64,000 nucleotides of DNA from contig JAPQWV010000751.1 in assembly GCA_027422505.1 (NCBI GenBank), forward strand, positions 1 to 64,000, written 5' to 3'. The notes under the pieces are model-generated. The model saw nothing but the letters and a program-made list of their open reading frames with translations, did no database searches and was not told the origin of the DNA. The stretch's first letter is position 1. Each line of letters opens with the position of its first letter. Made by a program: the position numbers and the translations under genes. The DNA comes from Craterostigma plantagineum (taxonomy: Eukaryota > Streptophyta > Magnoliopsida > Lamiales > Linderniaceae). Of the stretch, positions 56,120 to 64,000 are shown in pieces.

Positions 56120-56799
56120 TGTTAGGATAGTATATTTAATTGTTATTTAATTAGTTTCAATTAATTAGTAGTTTGAATTTGAATTAGCTAGTAGACAGAT
56201 TTATTAGGGATTTGACTAAGTTAATAGTAGAGAGATTTATTAGGGTTTGACTAAGTTAGTAAGGAGATTTATTAGGGAGGTTTTCTCATATAAAAGGAGA
56301 TGAATCTCTAATATCACTTTCACGTCTAGGTTTTGGATATTTGAGGACCGTAGTTTGACTGTCGGATTATGAGGGCCGAAGTTCTTGGTTCTTGAACTCT
56401 CGGATTTAGCTATTAGGTCGTCTTTGTTTGTCGTTCTTCGTTCTTTGTCATTAATAAAAGCGTTTTAGTCCGAATTTTGGGATCCACCGTATTAAATCTC
56501 TAACAACACCCTCGAGACTTATATGAACAAATTGAGGAAACGAATTAATGAAAGGGATAAGCTCCCATATAAATTGGATTCGGACAGGAAGAACGAGGTC
56601 AAGACGGCGACGAAGGAGGCCCTAAAGCAGATGGATGATAAACAAAATCTGAAGGAAAAAGAGATCGACGAAAACCACAAAGAAGTCGCGGAGGTGGTCG
56701 TCAATAAGATCGATTTACTCGCGAGAAATGAGGCGGATCAATACAGAACCGTTCCCGTGAAGGTCATCAATGAGAAGAAGCCTGTTAACGAATACGAAG

Positions 56800-57230
56800 G
56801 ATTCGACACACCAGATGCTGGCGACGCGCCGACGAGCCTGACCGGCTACGTCACGAAGATGGGGGAAGAACATGCCTATATTTATTACAACACCGATTAG
56901 AGCAGGAAGGCCATAGAGAATTCTCTATACTTTGAACGCCCGATGAAGAAGTGTTACGAGGTTTCACAAGTGGTTGATGCGATCAAAGAGTGTGCAGTCA
57001 TGCAGTTGAAGAAATGTTGGTTTTCGCCATTAAAGAAGGGCAGAAGCTAGACGACAATATTAAGGAAGAAAAGATGGTCGTCTACGATAAGGTCGCTGAC
57101 TAACCGAGCTTTTTGGTAACTGGTGAGTACGAGACAACTAATTTGGAGCGAATTACGAAGGCATTTAGAGATGCCAAGTGGCGAGCCGCAACGTATGATA
57201 CACGGAAAAGAGTTAAATTTAAGGAGGGCT
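56800..57230 (+). pseudogene. HSP90-like middle/C-terminal fragment
   Basis: After the HSP70-like part the frame reads TSLTGYVTKMGEEHAYIYYN, then SRKAIENSLYFERPMKKCYE, VVDAIKECAVMQLK, a shifted KEGQKLDDNIKEEK and SFLVTGEYETTNLERITKAF. These align by eye with the HSP90 series TSLxxYVxRMKExQxxIYY, KAVENSPFLExLKKxGYEV, VDAIDEYAxxQLKE, KEGLKLD and LVTGEYGWxxNMERIMKA. In-frame stops (after YYNTD, and after VAD) and a frameshift are present. It is an internal piece only. Confidence 0.75.
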
Positions 57231-57267
57231 AGAAGAACGAAAGAAGATCGAACTTAAGGGGGGATTT

Positions 57268-57663
57268 GTTGGATAGGCTCAATCATTCTGGTCCAAGGAA
57301 AAATAATAAAAAAAGATCAAAAAATTAAAGTGGTTGCCAAGCAGCCGAAAGCTTACAAGGAAGTCAAAAACATATCGTATAATTAGCTATAAGATCACGC
57401 GTGATATGAATTGGGATTTTTGTTGACTAATGAGTTTTGCTAGTAGATAAACTTGTACTTGTAGTCTAGTAATATAAATATGCAAGATGTAAGTATATGT
57501 GTGAGTGGGAAAAAAAAAGAGAAGGCACGAGCTGAGAGAAAGTGTGCCGTGTATTACAAATGAAAGGAAAAAAAGAGTTTTGTTCCTCTGTTAAAAATAT
57601 CGTTACTCCTCATTCCTTCTTGAGCGAATATCAAAAGAGAGATCCACAAAAAATAAAATAACA
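57268..57663 (+). repeat. 3' LTR of the chimeric retroelement
   Basis: 396 bp, TGTTGG...AACA, preceded by CTTAAGGGGGGAT. The beginning, absent from the 5' copy, includes CTCAATCATTCTGGTCC. Confidence 0.8.
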
Positions 57664-57934
57664 TGTATGTATCAAAAAATGATTTCTACATAAACATGTA
57701 TTCAATTCCAATAATCTTATGAATGGCGATGAATGGACAGAGGAACTAATTGCCTCTACTTTTTTTTATATTTTTTTCCGTAGCTTGTTTTAATCAACAA
57801 AGATACAGGGGCTAAATAGTCCAAAGGTCTCATCGGTGCATCGTCAACCAAGAGAACAAAGACTCACAAACGAGCACAACACAATCCCAAAATGGGGCAC
57901 TACTCCACGAGGGGAGAAAAAGGTCCACAAGGGT
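57664..57934. other. Short unassigned stretch
   Basis: No gene is visible. It may be the original 3' flank of the WIP-like gene. Confidence 0.4.
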
Positions 57935-58327
57935 CAGGGTTGGCAGTGGGGTGGGGATTCCCCGTCCCCGGGATCCGCCCCGAACGGGGCAAGGAATCCC
58001 CGAGATTTTATCCCCGTGGGGCGGGGCGGGGCGGGAATGATTTTTCCCCAGGGGATCCCTGCCCCGTCCCCAAACCTATATTATATTATTAAAATATATA
58101 TAATTTTAAATTATAATTTAAATAATAGTAAAATAATATCAAAATATAGATTAAATAATTACAATAATACAAATAATATTTAAAAATTATAAATTCTATA
58201 ATATTTATAACAAATATCCAAATTTATATATTATATTAAAAATATTATATTTTTTAAAAAAATTGAATCCCCGCGGGGATTCGGCGGGGACGGGGACGTC
58301 GGCGCCCCCGCCCCGTTGCCAACACTG
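57935..58327. mobile_element. G/C-capped hAT-like MITE
   Basis: Starts CAGGGTTGGCAGTGGGGTGG and ends in the complement of CAGTGTTGGCAACGGGGCGG. The flanks ACAAGGGT (57927-57934) and ACAAGGGA (58328-58335) match at 7 of 8 bp, as expected for a hAT target duplication. The ends are runs of GGGGAT and CCCCG repeats around an AT-rich centre, giving a sharp base-composition change. No transposase. Confidence 0.8.
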
Positions 58328-58986
58328 ACAAGGGACAAAAACCTACAGAAAACAAATGGGTTTCCATCTATTCAAATTGGGCCAAATGGGAAATAGGTGG
58401 TCATCTCTTTCCAATTTAAAGATTCCTTTCTCATCCATTAAGGCCCATTTGAACTAATGGGCTTCCATCTATTCAAATTGGCTCAAATGGGCCTTTCCGT
58501 CTGTTTATGTTGGCCCATTATCGTGTGGTTGCGATCTATTTTGGTCCATCCTTACTGTAATTTGGTTATACTTTTATTTTATATTATATAGTACCAGTAT
58601 ATTTAGCACATTCAAATTCAATACGTTAGAAAATATATCAAATTATTTTATATTTTGAACATTTTATATTACTAATTAAGTTATTGAAATATTAAAATTA
58701 ATTTAAAAATAAACTTGCAATAAATTATAATATTAAGGATAAAATCGGACAATTGGACAATTTTTATCCACCCAACCCTAGCGTATAATTTTTTTTTAGT
58801 TTTACCTATATTTCACGATTTTGAATATATAGGTTAACTTCCGACTATGATATCTCCCGATAGATGTCATGGTTCGATTCTACGTTTTTATTATATTGAA
58901 TTTGAGAGAAAACTATACATATATAGATGCACAAAAAAATTTCATGTTTCAATTTAAGGTTTTTTATTCTTCTAAAGATCTCTTTG
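58328..58986. other. AT-rich intergenic DNA with GGCCCATT-type repeats
   Basis: Several copies of AATGGGC / GCCCATT with TTCAAATTGG between 58360 and 58520, otherwise AT-rich. No gene is supportable. CTTTG at 58982-58986 is the left target duplication of the next element. Confidence 0.6.
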
Positions 58987-59707
58987 TGATGCGGTCGGAA
59001 AATGAACGATCTACCGCCAGGGGCGACGAGCTGCCTTCTTCCTCCTTCCGCCTGAACGTCGCCGCGAACTTGGACTTGTAGGCTATTGAAACAGGGTTAG
59101 GGGTGGGGGTCGTTTTCCCTCTTGCCTTGGTCAAGAGGGCGGTTTCCATATTCCAGGCGTAAAATAGTATATGAAGTGATGTAAAAATGGTGTGAAGTGC
59201 TAAGGGATGCTGGAGTGAACAGTATAAATGGTATAGTATCAGTAAGGAGGATAGAATTAGTTACCTGGACTGTGCGGTTTTCGGCGGTATTTATAGGGTT
59301 CTGAGGGGCGTATTTCACTTTCGACGGTTACCTCCCACGTTCTGCGCCATCTAGCGGTTTCCTCCGCGTTTAACGCTTCTCAGCTCGACCTTGGGCGGTT
59401 TTCCCACGTTTGGTCGAATACGTGTGTATGGAGTGGCGTGGCCACGATCTTTACTTCTTCCCGAGGTGGCGTGCCCCTGTCTCGAGGGCATGTTCTCACT
59501 GCCTCTGCCCGAGGGGCATATCTTCCTTGCCGCTGCCCGAGGGGCGTATTTTCCTGCCCCTGTCCGAGGGGCATATTTCCCTTCGGCCGAAAGGCGTATA
59601 CTTAGAGAACTTCTCCATCTCTCTTAGGGCTTTCCGCCTTATTCCGTTTGGGTTGTTTTAACGGTCTCTGAGCGTTTCGTCTAGACCCGGTGAAACCGGG
59701 GGTAACA
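58987..59707 (-). repeat. 3' LTR of the young element
   Basis: 721 bp; on minus TGTTACCCCC...CCGCATCA. Near 59478-59582 a 27-30 bp unit (CTGCCCGAGGGGCATATCTT-like) repeats about four times. A TATA-like CTATAAATA (minus) is at 59288-59297. Confidence 0.92.
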
Positions 59708-59727
59708 ATAGTCCCCCTCTTCAATAG

Positions 59728-60023
59728 TCCAAAAGAGTGTAGTGAATTTTGGACGTAAAAGTGGTGACGGAACGCTCAGAGGTGTTTGTTTGTTGTTTGT
59801 CGCACGTAATGGTTCGATCGGGCCGAGGGGATAAACATCGTGGCAAAATGCTCTCGGGCCTGTAAAAAAGGTCAGGGTATGTATAAAAAGATATAAACCG
59901 AGGGCTTACCGTGGGACTTTAGCGCCTCATCCGAGGGTTTTGTCTTCTTTCCTGGCTCTGTCCGCGAGCATTTGTCTTCATTCCTTGCTCTGTCCGCGAG
60001 CATGCCTCGTCCGAGGGCTTTTT
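59728..60023 (-). other. Inner region next to the 3' LTR of the young element
   Basis: No gene. It contains diverged GTCCGCGAGCATTTGTCTTC repeats that lead into the minisatellite. Confidence 0.5.
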
Positions 60024-60436
60024 CTGCCTCTTAGAGAGGGATTTTTCTGCCTCACGGGGAGGGATTTTCTGCCTCTTAGAGAGGGATTTCTGCCTCATGG
60101 GGAGGGATTTTCTGCCTCTTAGAGAGGGATTTCTGCCTCTTAGAGAGGGATTTTTCTGCCTCACGGGGAGGGATTTTCTGCCTCTTAGAGAGGGATTTCT
60201 GCTTCATGGGGAGGGATTTTCTGCCTCTTAGAGAGGGATTTCTGCCTCTTAGAGAGGGATTTCTGCCTCACGGGGAGGGATTTTCTGCCTCTTAGAGAGG
60301 GATTTCTGCCTCTTAGAGAGGGATTTCTGCCTCACGGGGAGGGATTTTCTGCCTCTTAGAGAGGGATTTCTGCCTCTTAGAGAGGGATTTCTGCCTCTTA
60401 GAGAGGGATTTCTGCCTCTTAGAGAGGGATTTTTCT
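60024..60436. repeat. Minisatellite of ~19 units, two alternating types
   Basis: Units of 21-23 bp, CTGCCTCTTAGAGAGGGATT (type A) or CTGCCTCACGGGGAGGGATT (type B, sometimes ATGGGGAGGG). Reading left to right the order is about A B A B A A B A B A A B A A B A A A A. Diverged relatives continue to about 61400. Confidence 0.9.
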
Positions 60437-61506
60437 TCCTTGGGGTTGCAACTCATGTTTTTGTCTTCAAAGCCTTCTTTGTCCAATGTACTCGAGGTGA
60501 TATTTGTCGAGCAAGAAGTCTCTCGCGTCGGGCCTTCGAGATCCGATGTTCAGTCTTTATTTTGCTTAAGTGTGCTTGAAACCAAATGCGCCAAACTTAA
60601 GGTCTCTTGCCTCGGGTCAGGGGCGTTCCCCTATGCCCGAGGAGAACCTCGGAGATCTTGAAAAATATTACTGAAGCGAGTAGTGAGCTGCCTCTCGCAG
60701 AGGGATTCAGTGTGTGCATGGTCTTCTCTTCCCTTGGGGAAGATTTCAGCCTCTCGCAGAGGGATACAGTGTGCGCGACGTTCCCGAAGGGAACAGTGAG
60801 CTGCCTCCTAGAGAGGGAATTTTTAGGAGAACGGTCTTCAGCCTTGGGCAAGGTCTTCGATATTGTTTATTGGACGAAGTTTTTGATCGGCGTAATTAAT
60901 CTATTAGGAGAACTTCGGGGCGTCGTCCTTTTCCTTGGAAGTGATCTGCAAAAGAGAATAACAATTTTCGAAATAACATGATGGAATCAGGAGTACCTCC
61001 CATTTTACAGGAGCGACTTTGACTTGGCGAGTTTTGATAGGGAGTTCCTTGGCGCCGGCGAAATCTGGTTCTCAAAGTCGATAGCCTTATCGAAGGGTTC
61101 GATGGTGGTCGCCTCAAGTCCGGGACTTCGGCCTCCCGTGGAGGGACTTCGGCCTCTTAGAGAGGGATTCTCGACCTCATGGGGAGGGATCCTCAGCTTC
61201 TTTAAAGGCCTTCACTTCTGTGCCTCCATGGGGAGGGCTTTATGCCTATGGAGAAATATCGCAACACGTAATAGATATTGTGTACCTTCGGCCTCATGCG
61301 GAGAGACTTTGGCCCCATGCGGAGAGACTTCGGCCTCTTAGATTAGCGGCCTCACGAGGAGGAATCCTCAGCTTCTTTAAAGGTCTTCACTTCTGTGCCT
61401 CTATGGGGAGAGTTCTATGCCGGGAAGCCGAATCCTGTATGTGTATCTTTTTCAGAAATTTTTCATGTACTGTCGAGCTCCATCATATCCTGCTTTTGCC
61501 TCCTAG
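60437..61506 (+). other. Upstream part of the antisense gene with diverged minisatellite units
   Basis: No convincing coding exon. Scattered GCCTC.C..GAGGGA units occur at 60690, 60750, 60808, 61130-61200 and 61290-61390. A CTTTTTCAG acceptor-like site near 61445 suggests an upstream leader intron of the antisense gene. Confidence 0.4.
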
Positions 61507-62727
61507 CTCCTTCGGATCTTATTCGGTGTAACCGCATTCGGGCCTTGCTTCAAGAGTCTCCTTCCTTCTGACGCTTGGGCCGACACCGCCCGAGCTAAGT
61601 ATCATCTTTCTCCCGAGTCCGAGGACTTGGTGGATCAGCTTTTCGCCGAGATAGAAGACTTAGGTATATTTTTTCGATTCTTTGATATCTCCCATTTTCG
61701 TCCTCCGTTTTCTCTGATGGATCTGAGATATCGTTGTTTTTTTCTCCTGCTTATTTCCGTTTTCCTCTACAGACGCTAGGATGGACAAGGCTACTTTGAT
61801 GGCTGCTCGGGAGCGTCTGAAGGCAAAAGGGAAGGTCGAAGCTCCCTCTCCTTCTGTTGCGCCTACCTCCCGGCCTAAGGTTCCTGTAAAGAGGGGGCCT
61901 ATTTCCACCCGACGAGGTTCTTCGGCTAAGAAGCAAAAAGTGTCTGTTGAGTCGCGAACTCCCCCGACCTCTCCTGAAGGCCCGGAGATCTCCATTTTAA
62001 AACTTTCTTCTCTGGCGAACATGGATCAACCTAATTTTTTCCATGAGGCGGACGGTCTGAGCTCCTTGAACTTCCTTCGAAACTTTTCTTCTTGCAGTGA
62101 TCAAAGCTACCTCGAACACCTTAAGATCAAGGAACTCCTCGAAACTCTAGCCGTGACTCAAGGACAGGTTTGCTTGGAGCGTTTTCCAATCTAGTTATCT
62201 TAGAATTTTCCCGCATAATTTCCTTTTTGCAGGCCTACTCCTTGATGGGCGAGACTGTAGAGCGCCTCCTCACACTTCGAGACTCCAACGCGAAGTTGCA
62301 GCGTGCCAATTCGACCTTGGAAGCTAAGGCCGAAAAGCATGTTCTGGAGGTTGACGAATATAAAGCTCGAGAAAACTCTTTAAAGGTGAAAATCGCCAAG
62401 CTGGAGGAGGAGCTCAAGATAAGCCAGGAGAAGTCCCTAGAGTGCGAGGGAGTCATAGCTCAGCTCGAGGAGAAAATCGCTAGTAAGTATGTGCCAGCGG
62501 ACGAAGTGGCTGAGAAGGCGTGTGTCTACTTCGACCATGGCTTCAAGGGGTGTTTGGCCCAGATTCGAGCACAGGGTTTTTCCGAGTCCGAGTATCCATT
62601 TGACTTCCTAAATGTAGACGAGGCGTTTGGTTCCCTTCCCCTCGACGACTCACTTGAAGATGCTGGCCCGGAGGTTGAGGTCCCGAAGGGTGGGCGTGCA
62701 GGGAGTGCTGATGTCGGCCATCCCTAA
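61507..62727 (+). CDS. Antisense gene of the young element, three open exons, coiled coil, function unknown
   Basis: Exons 61507-61663, 61773-62167 and 62233-62727 join in phase through GT-AG introns (TTAG|GTATAT...CTCTACAG; GACAG|GTTTGC...TTTTTGCAG). The reading is continuous: DAWADTARAKYHLSPESEDL, then EIEDLDARMDKATLMAARER, a Pro/Ser-rich basic region (KVPVKRGPISTRRGSSAKKQ, a possible nuclear signal), then a long coiled coil (LTLRDSNAKLQRANSTLEAK to AQLEEKIASK), and a C-terminal part (FDHGFKGCLAQIRAQGF). It ends 425 bp from the PBS. Direction and layout match the antisense gene of the Tat element: read from the 3' LTR inward, coiled coil second, distinct C-terminus. If the first exon is missing, translation may start at the ATG at 61781. 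No retroviral function is evident. Confidence 0.75.
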
Positions 62728-63152
62728 TTGAGTCGGCCTCGGTTGTTTTCCTTTTATCTCTCTATTATGCTAGAACTTCTATTTGATCCCATCGTGGACT
62801 AAGTATTTTGACTGGGTGTAAACGAACCACCACCCGTACCTTGATTTTGATGTGTTTTGGCGGCGTTCGTCTTGTCGCGATTTTCCATCGTAACTGTTGA
62901 AAATGCATTTGTCTTCTCTTCCCTAGTCTCGATGCTAACTGTTCATCGATTTCCTTGATGATAATCTCCATCTAGACGTTGGCAATGGCATCTCGACGGC
63001 ATGTTCGCCCATAGCCGTGTCTGGCGTTTTAAACTTCGTTGAAGCGTATTTTGTGCTTCTTAACACGTTCTCTGTATTCAACGCGTCACCCTTTGCCGGT
63101 GTTTGATCGGTTCCGACCAGCGTCAAATGAATTTTTTCAAGAACTAAACGTT
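62728..63152 (-). other. Remaining leader of the young element, gag-pol deleted
   Basis: About 425 bp between the antisense stop and the PBS; no gag can be read on minus. This is the place where gag-pol has been lost. Confidence 0.6.
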
Positions 63153-63168
63153 CCCACAGACGGCGCCA
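63153..63168 (-). other. Primer-binding site of the young element
   Basis: TGGCGCCGTCTGTGGG on minus, 3 bp from the 5' LTR; identical to the Tat element's site. Confidence 0.9.
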
Positions 63169-63171
63169 ATT

Positions 63172-63893
63172 TGATGCGGTCGGAAAATGAACGATCTACC
63201 GCCAGGGGCGACGAGCTGCCTTCTTCCTCCTTCCGCCTGAACGTCGCCGCGAACTTGGACTTGTAGGCTATTGAAACAGGGTTAGGGGTGGGGGTCGTTT
63301 TCCCTCTTGCCTTGGTCAAGAGGGCGGTTTCCATATTCCAGGCGTAAAATAGTATATGAAGTGATGTAAAAATGGTGTGAAGTGCTAAGGGATGCTGGAG
63401 TGAACAGTATAAATGGTATAGTATCAGTAAGGAGGATAGAATTAGTTACCTGGACTGTGCGGTTTTCGGCGGTATTTATAGGGTTCTGAGGGGCGTATTT
63501 CACTTTCGACGGTTACCTCCCACGTTCTGCGCCATCTAGCGGTTTCCTCCGCGTTTAACGCTTCTCAGCTCGACCTTGGGCGGTTTTCCCACGTTTGGTC
63601 GAATACGTGTGTATGGAGTGGCGTGGCCACGATCTTTACTTCTTCCCGAGGTGGCGTGCCCCTGTCTCGAGGGCATGTTCTCACTGCCTCTGCCCGAGGG
63701 GCATATCTTCCTTGCCGCTGCCCGAGGGGCGTATTTTCCTGCCCCTGTCCGAGGGGCATATTTCCCTTCGGCCGAAAGGCGTATACTTAGAGAACTTCTC
63801 CATCTCTCTTAGGGCTTTCCGCCTTATTCCGTTTGGGTTGTTTTAACGGTCTCTGAGCGTTTCGTCTAGACCCGGTGAAACCGGGGGGTAACA
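63172..63893 (-). repeat. 5' LTR of the young element
   Basis: 722 bp, same as 58987-59707 with one extra G. TATA-like CTATAAATA at about 63473-63481 (minus) would start the genomic RNA. The CTTTG target duplication follows on the right. Confidence 0.92.
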
Positions 63894-63910
63894 CTTTGAA
63901 AAGTATCTCC

Positions 63911-63966
63911 ATGGACAAATGCAATCTCTTTTCCTTCGATTCTTGGACGACGTCCGTGGTCGGAAG
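63911..63966 (+). CDS. Possible first coding exon of a gene at the window edge
   Basis: An ATG at 63911 opens MDKCNLFSFDSWTTSVVGR and meets a donor-like GGAAG|GTAAAT at 63966. It is only 56 bp, and the rest would lie outside the window. If real, the young element sits 17 bp upstream of its start codon. Could easily be chance. Confidence 0.25.
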
Positions 63967-64000
63967 GTAAATAAAAAAAAATCATCATACTCTTCTGTTT

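Larger units (their letters stand above)
53697..56505 (+). mobile_element. Nested Ty3/gypsy element with three LTRs
   Basis: Flanked by ACACC on both sides (53692-53696 and 56506-56510). LTR A 53697-54080, partial LTR B 55244-55553 and LTR C 56120-56505 share long stretches (TTTGAATTTGAATTAG, TCACTTTCACRTCTAGGTTT). Between A and B are gag and a pol tail; between B and C are another fragment and a second pol tail. Each of B and C is preceded by the gypsy-type ending LEDKA.FQGVDNV / AATGTTAGG. It looks like a recombined or tandem insertion with most of pol deleted. Confidence 0.85.
53650..56720 (+). pseudogene. HSP70-like lid-domain fragment, split by the nested element
   Basis: The sequence left of the nested insertion reads CEKSKKVKEWIVARN (to 53691) and continues to the right at 56511 with TLETYMNKLRKRINERDK, then LDSDRKNEVKTATKEALKQ and HKEVAEV. 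This is the pattern of the HSP70/BiP C-terminal lid (VKExIxARNxLETYxYNM...KIxxATKEALxWLDDNQ). HSP70 proteins fold clients in an ATP cycle, but only the lid is seen here, so no function is expected. The frame is continuous across the removed insertion, showing that the capture is older than the nested element. Confidence 0.7.
52169..57663 (+). mobile_element. Copia-type retroelement carrying HSP70-like and HSP90-like fragments
   Basis: LTR sequence at 52173-52528 recurs at 57292-57663 (for example GGCACGAGCTGAGAGAAAGT, TTCTTGAGCGAATATCAAA). A primer-binding site TGGTATCAGAG follows the first LTR, and a polypurine tract CTTAAGGGGGGAT precedes the second, which begins TGTTGGATAGGC at 57268. The first ~24 bp of the 5' LTR are missing: gene and LTR join at GGTCC, a motif present in both. 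Inside are a gag start, an acidic region, HSP70-like and HSP90-like pieces and a nested gypsy element. No protease, reverse transcriptase or integrase is visible, so it is non-autonomous. Confidence 0.8.
58987..63893 (-). mobile_element. Young non-autonomous Tat-like LTR retrotransposon keeping only an antisense gene
   Basis: 4.9 kb, flanked by CTTTG (58982-58986 and 63894-63898). The primer-binding site and polypurine tract show it is transcribed leftwards: 5' LTR 63172-63893, PBS 63153-63168, polypurine tract 59708-59727, 3' LTR 58987-59707. The LTRs appear identical except for one G in a homopolymer. No gag, protease, reverse transcriptase or integrase can be read. The internal DNA holds a plus-strand spliced gene and minisatellites. 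The PBS matches that of the Tat element at 38607. Confidence 0.92.

Noticed and set aside
57836..58183. 115-codon frame rich in Gly, Pro and Arg
   Set aside because: It translates the G/C caps of the hAT-like MITE and then AT-rich filler.
60024..60436. CRISPR-like array
   Set aside because: Adjacent units have no unique spacers, and the sequence is a plant genome. It is a minisatellite.

Overview
This is plant nuclear DNA from a eudicot. Spliced genes with GT-AG introns, AT-rich intergenic DNA and dense nested LTR retrotransposons, hAT, Mutator-like (MULE) and foldback elements all point that way. Three host genes lie in the middle: a GH3 amido synthetase (16714-18785, minus), a B-box protein of the BBX28/29 type (27145-27890, plus) and a PHOS32/PHOS34-type universal stress protein (about 28526-29561, minus). 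Arabidopsis carries the same trio in the same order twice, near GH3.5-BBX28-PHOS34 and GH3.6-BBX29-PHOS32, so this looks like an old conserved block inflated by transposons. A fourth, damaged host gene (WIP/DUF3774 wound-induced family) is at 51858-52168.

Layout. 1-12502: two direct copies of an Athila-type Ty3/gypsy segment, each with pol remnants, a palindrome cluster, an env-position ORF, a polypurine tract and a broken LTR. 12503-14136: the 5' end of a Copia element on minus (protease remnant, gag, PBS, LTR). 14137-27144: GH3 gene plus intergenic DNA with foldback elements; one foldback arm is split by a hAT-like element with a perfect 8-bp target duplication. 27145-29879: BBX and USP genes. 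29880-33730: a MULE with a decayed transposase carrying an OTU-like C-terminus; it ends about 10 bp upstream of the USP TATA-like box. 34739-37254: 5'-truncated Copia element, minus. 37256-37902 and 49112-49330: a GTACCA-rich repeat split by a complete Tat-lineage Ty3/gypsy element (37908-49106, target duplication ATATG). 49875-50248: foldback element. 52169-57663: a retroelement with a gag start and fused HSP70-like and HSP90-like fragments, itself interrupted by a three-LTR gypsy element (53697-56505, target duplication ACACC). 57935-58327: G/C-rich hAT-like MITE. 58987-63893: a very young minus-strand LTR element (target duplication CTTTG) that has lost gag-pol but keeps an open, intron-containing antisense gene.

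The strongest candidate for something little described is the antisense gene carried by both Tat-type elements. It reads from the 3' LTR inward, against the retroviral genes, and in the young element it is the only coding content left. The HSP70/HSP90 chimera in the 52-57 kb element is the second.

Caution: single-base indels are frequent. They break the conserved GH3 frame twice, dominate the differences between the Athila copies and break Tat pol at several points, so some frameshifts may be consensus errors. All family calls come from reading motifs by eye; no database was searched.
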